Source of the DNA: Marsupella aquatica
Taxonomy: Eukaryota; Marchantiophyta
NCBI GenBank assembly: GCA_973895155.1
Contig: OZ316896.1
Coordinates: 23,622,001 to 23,686,000, forward strand
DNA length: 64,000 bases
Direction: 5' to 3'
Numbering within the stretch: position 1 is the stretch's first letter; each line of letters begins with the position of its first letter. Shown here piece after piece: positions 60,963 to 64,000 of the stretch. Below the pieces are notes generated by a model, which worked only from the letters and a program-made list of their open reading frames with translations, made no database searches and was not told the origin of the DNA. The position numbers and the translations under genes are program-made.

Positions 60963-62251
60963 CAAGCCGAACTGAGGATGAACAAGATCGGGCAGTCGGC
61001 TTCGGTGCGTCGATTCCAAGTTACACATAGTGCATTCAAAACTCCAACCTTTGCAGGTCAAGCCAACTAACTGTCTTCCAGTTTTGGCAGTCTGCTACGG
61101 CGCCTGTATCGAGCACTATGATGGACGTCAGCTCACGACAAACGGGGTCTCATTGTACGCCTCATTCAAACGGAACAATTTCCAATCTATCCATCCAAGC
61201 TTGCACTAAACCCCAGCCCTGATTTTCGAACAGTACAGACAATCTGGCAAATCTTCAGCAATTCACGCCAATGTTCACATTTGTAGGTCCAGTTCTATCA
61301 GCTCGCAAAACGATGTTGCTCATCTCCATCCCCCGGAACTCTGTCACAACGATGTTCGTTCATATTCAAACACGTCTTAAACAGGACCACTGCCAGTACT
61401 CTCCATTCTAGCCAACGATTCGCAACCTAAATCAAGCAAGTTCCAAGCACAGGTCACAAGCGCTGCACCTAGAGTTCCAATTCTAATCCCACGTGTAAGT
61501 GGGCTTCAGTACACTAGCTTTCCTAGCGAGATGCCCCCTTTGCGCCATCCACCTTGCAGAGACCATACTCTGCTACCCGACATTGAAGCATGCAGTACGA
61601 CGGAAGGAGATTTAAGGACTTGTCAAAAACCCCAAGGGAGGGCACTGGCACTGGAGTCTTGACCGTCGAACCACTCCTTCATTCGTTCAATCGTTCAATC
61701 ATTCACGTAATCCTCGATTTTCTTCTATGATACTTTGCATCCATAAACCAAGACTCTTCAAGCCATTTCCGTTCCGTCATTCGTCATCCCTGACCTGCAA
61801 AATGCGGTCAGCGAGTTGCCTTCCACTAATCGCGCGGGGTTTCGAATTCGCTCCCTTCGTCCGGTAACCAGCACGGCCATTCACAATCGGATCACTACGG
61901 CACCACCACACAAAAGTCGTCACTCTAACGAGAAACGACGCCTCCCATGGTCGTTGCTGTTGAGCCTTGCTTCCGCCGAAAGCCACGCAGTCAAGCAACT
62001 CTCCAAGCTGCCATGCTAAAATTGGATTAGCTGCCACGATCATCTTCGGATTTCAAGCGAATTGGTGAATTTCTCTGCTCGGAGTGCTACTGTGTCCCAT
62101 GCCGATCGATCTTCGGGGCGGGGCGCTCCACGTCTTCGTGTGACTTTTCAAATTCCGAAGCGCTGTTGTGGAACCGCCATTTCTTGCCTCCCATCAGAGA
62201 CAATTCATATTCGTATTGCTTACTCAATTGCTTCGCGCCTACGCTACACCA
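60963..62251. other. COM1 promoter side, no gene seen
   Basis: The COM1 frame is open upstream to about 61061, but no family feature lies there. No gene is recognised from 61.1 to 62.25 kb. A run of ATTCGTTCAATCGTTCAATC occurs near 61680. The sequence is of moderate G/C content and may hold a 5'UTR or a short unrecognised gene. Confidence 0.4.
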
Positions 62252-62909
62252 CAGTTAACTCTCTCTAAGTGCACGCTCTCGGGAATACGGATCCGGCAGC
62301 ACTAAACCAGGTCTTGCATTCCTTGATAAACAGACCCCCCTTAAAAAGTGCACTTATGGATAAGTGCGCTTGATTTTGGTACCTTTGTTAAATTTATAGA
62401 GCCCCTCTGTTACTGAGTAGTCACCCTTGTACTTTGTATCCCTGTTCTACTCCTGTGCCCACCCTCAAGTACATTCTGTACTCTACTAAGAATGGGCCTG
62501 CATTTATCGAGAGATTTGCTTGGTGGGACCCCCAATGGAAATGTTTTACTTGATAGGACCCTTGAAAGTTTGGGTCCGTCTATTCAAGGTAAATCAACGG
62601 CCTGGATCACTCAGGGGTCCTATCAAGTACAACATTTTCATTTGGGGTCCCACCAAGCAAATCCCTCGCATTTATCTGTAAATGCAATTTCATGATGTTG
62701 TGCATTTACCGATAAGAGTATAGAGACGTTTATTTGAGGGTAAGCACTTATAAAGTTATGATTTAGTGAAATGATATTAACCCTGTGTGCACTCAAAAAT
62801 AGTGCTTAAAAAGCACGTATCTCATGTAAAAAGAAAGCCGAAGAACAGGATAACCTGCATTAATGAAGGGTAAGTGCTTATGGAGTGTGCGCTTAGAGAG
62901 ATCCGACTG
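62252..62909. mobile_element. pogo/Tigger-like non-autonomous element
   Basis: The left end reads CAGTTAACTCTCTCTAAGTG and continues CACGCTC. The complement of the right end reads CAGTCGGATCTCTCTAAGCG and continues CACACTCC. CAGT-starting termini with a CTCTCTAA block are typical of pogo/Tigger members of the Tc1/mariner group, which duplicate TA on insertion. TA follows the right end, but the left flank reads CCA, so the duplication is not confirmed. The interior has no transposase frame and contains a nested MITE (62509-62667). Confidence 0.5.
62509..62667. mobile_element. Small MULE-type MITE with 9-bp target duplication, nested
   Basis: The 159-bp element is flanked by a perfect 9-bp repeat GCATTTATC at 62500-62508 and 62668-62676. 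Its ends are inverted repeats of about 53 bp. The left arm starts GAGAGATTTGCTTGGTGG, and the right-arm complement starts GAGGGATTTGCTTGGTGG; both end TACTTGATAGGACCC. Only about 50 bp separate the arms, so the transcript would form a near-perfect hairpin. The 9-bp duplication points to the Mutator superfamily. It lies inside the pogo-like element, so it inserted later. Confidence 0.88.
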
Positions 62910-62942
62910 TATTAGTATTTCTTCCACGTGCCATTACTAGTA

Positions 62943-64000
62943 CAGTCGGCTTTCTCTAATTGCACACTCCTCACCTTAGGCAGTAATTGCACGTTAAAGT
63001 CCTCAGTGATGACATTCATGTTTTGGTGCACTCAGAAGCTGACATTAAACCATTTTCCCAATGATTGTATTTTATCAGGACAGGATTGAACCATGTGTAT
63101 ATATGGTGTGCAACAGAACATATGGATGGATTTTGCAGTTATAAAGTTGCAGCGGATGGATTTCACATGCATGGTTATGGGTTAACATGGGCTGACAACC
63201 TTAAGTTGCAAATTTTATTGATAAGAGTGTATAGTGCCTCAATGTGCAAACAGCCCTCTTTCATTAGATAAGTGTTAGTCGAAGGAATTGCGTGAGGAAT
63301 TTTTCTTACCCATCAGTGGAGGGTTTTCACCTTACATATTTGTAAAAAAGTGCACACTGGTCAAGAAAAATGGAGAACTGGACAACTTGCAACTAGCCAA
63401 GGTTTGTACCTTTAGAATGTGTGCAACCAAACAGTGAACCATGGATAAATGCACGGCCTGGGGACAAAGGCCTTGCCATGCATTTATTTACTGTTTGTAC
63501 TACTTCATATGAAGATGTTAGTATCATAAATAACAAGGCTAAGTGAAAGTGTATTGTCATTTGTTATTTATGAGACAAAACTAGCCCAATGCTCGTGCAT
63601 TAACATAAGATGTCAAGGCGAATGAAAGGATGAAGGTGATGCAAGGAAGTTATTGAGACATCATATGTGTTGTTGTGGCCATGCGATCATTGGCCTGCTA
63701 TAATTGTCAAAGTGTTGTCAAGAATGAGTGTGTAAGTCTAGTACCAAGCAAGGGGGGTCTTTGGCCAATCAAATAGTCTCAAATAGTCATTAAAAACTCA
63801 GGATTGAGTTCAACTGAAATGAGCATTTCCCAAAATAGACCACACAGAATGTTTGGACTGAATCACATATTATAGTGTTTGATCATGCCATTTATATTAT
63901 AATATGAAAATGTTACATAGCCCAATGCCTGTGTGTTGCACAATTGTTGCTGCAGCCATGTTGCCATAGGGGAGGGGGCGAATGAGATGGGGGACAGCTG
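62943..64000. mobile_element. Second pogo/Tigger-like end, element probably running off the window
   Basis: TA followed by CAGTCGGCTTTCTCTAATTG and then CACACTCC at 62941-62970 matches the end of the 62252-62909 element, in mirror orientation 33 bp away. The other end was not found before 64000. The rest of the interval has short open frames only (for example 63065-63271) and no recognised gene. The boundary on the right is simply the window edge. Confidence 0.4.

Noticed and set aside
1-64000. CRISPR arrays, operons or bacterial genes
   Set aside because: Repeats are tandem or dispersed without regular spacers, and the genes are spliced eukaryotic genes.

Overview
This looks like nuclear DNA of a streptophyte, most likely a land plant. 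The cellular genes are split by GT-AG introns and belong to plant families: a NAC transcription factor, UDP-sugar pyrophosphorylase and plant-type COM1/CtIP. The repeat style and the transposon type suggest a non-seed plant such as a liverwort, but that is inference; no species was identified.

Layout. 0.5-1.0 kb: a small orphan gene. 1.1-2.9 kb: gene-free, GGCC-rich DNA. About 3.0-12.4 kb: a large, decayed DNA transposon. It carries a minus-strand SWIM-finger DDE transposase and, divergently, a plus-strand gene with a ParB/Srx-like motif and a permuted DNA methyltransferase-like region. An 18-bp palindrome recurs nine times through the element, and a small Mutator-like element with a 10-bp target duplication sits inside an exon. 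14.1-23.1 kb: a complete 17-exon UDP-sugar pyrophosphorylase gene. Copies of a ~300-bp repeat lie on both sides of it in inverted orientation. 23.6-30.3 kb: gene-poor DNA with short tandem duplications and a MITE-like inverted repeat. 30.4-33.8 kb: a NAC gene with a C-terminal membrane anchor. 33.8-40.3 kb: gene-poor repeats with a foldback element bounded by 8-bp duplications. 40.3-41.0 kb: TIM9. 43.5-45.0 kb (minus): a DnaJ-type zinc-finger protein. 47.2-49.2 kb (minus): an Sfp-type phosphopantetheinyl transferase. 51.1-54.8 kb (minus): OS-9, the ER quality-control lectin. 58.7-61.0 kb (minus): COM1/CtIP, for DNA end resection. 62.2-64.0 kb: pogo/Tigger-like element ends and a nested Mutator-like MITE.

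The cellular genes are unrelated housekeeping or regulatory loci acting in sugar-nucleotide synthesis, mitochondrial import, ER-associated degradation, acyl-carrier activation and recombination. They do not form a pathway or cluster. The most unusual content is the 3-12.4 kb element, which pairs a transposase with a ParB-plus-methyltransferase-like gene and a repeated palindrome. All gene models were spliced by eye, checking phase across every junction; no database search was possible.
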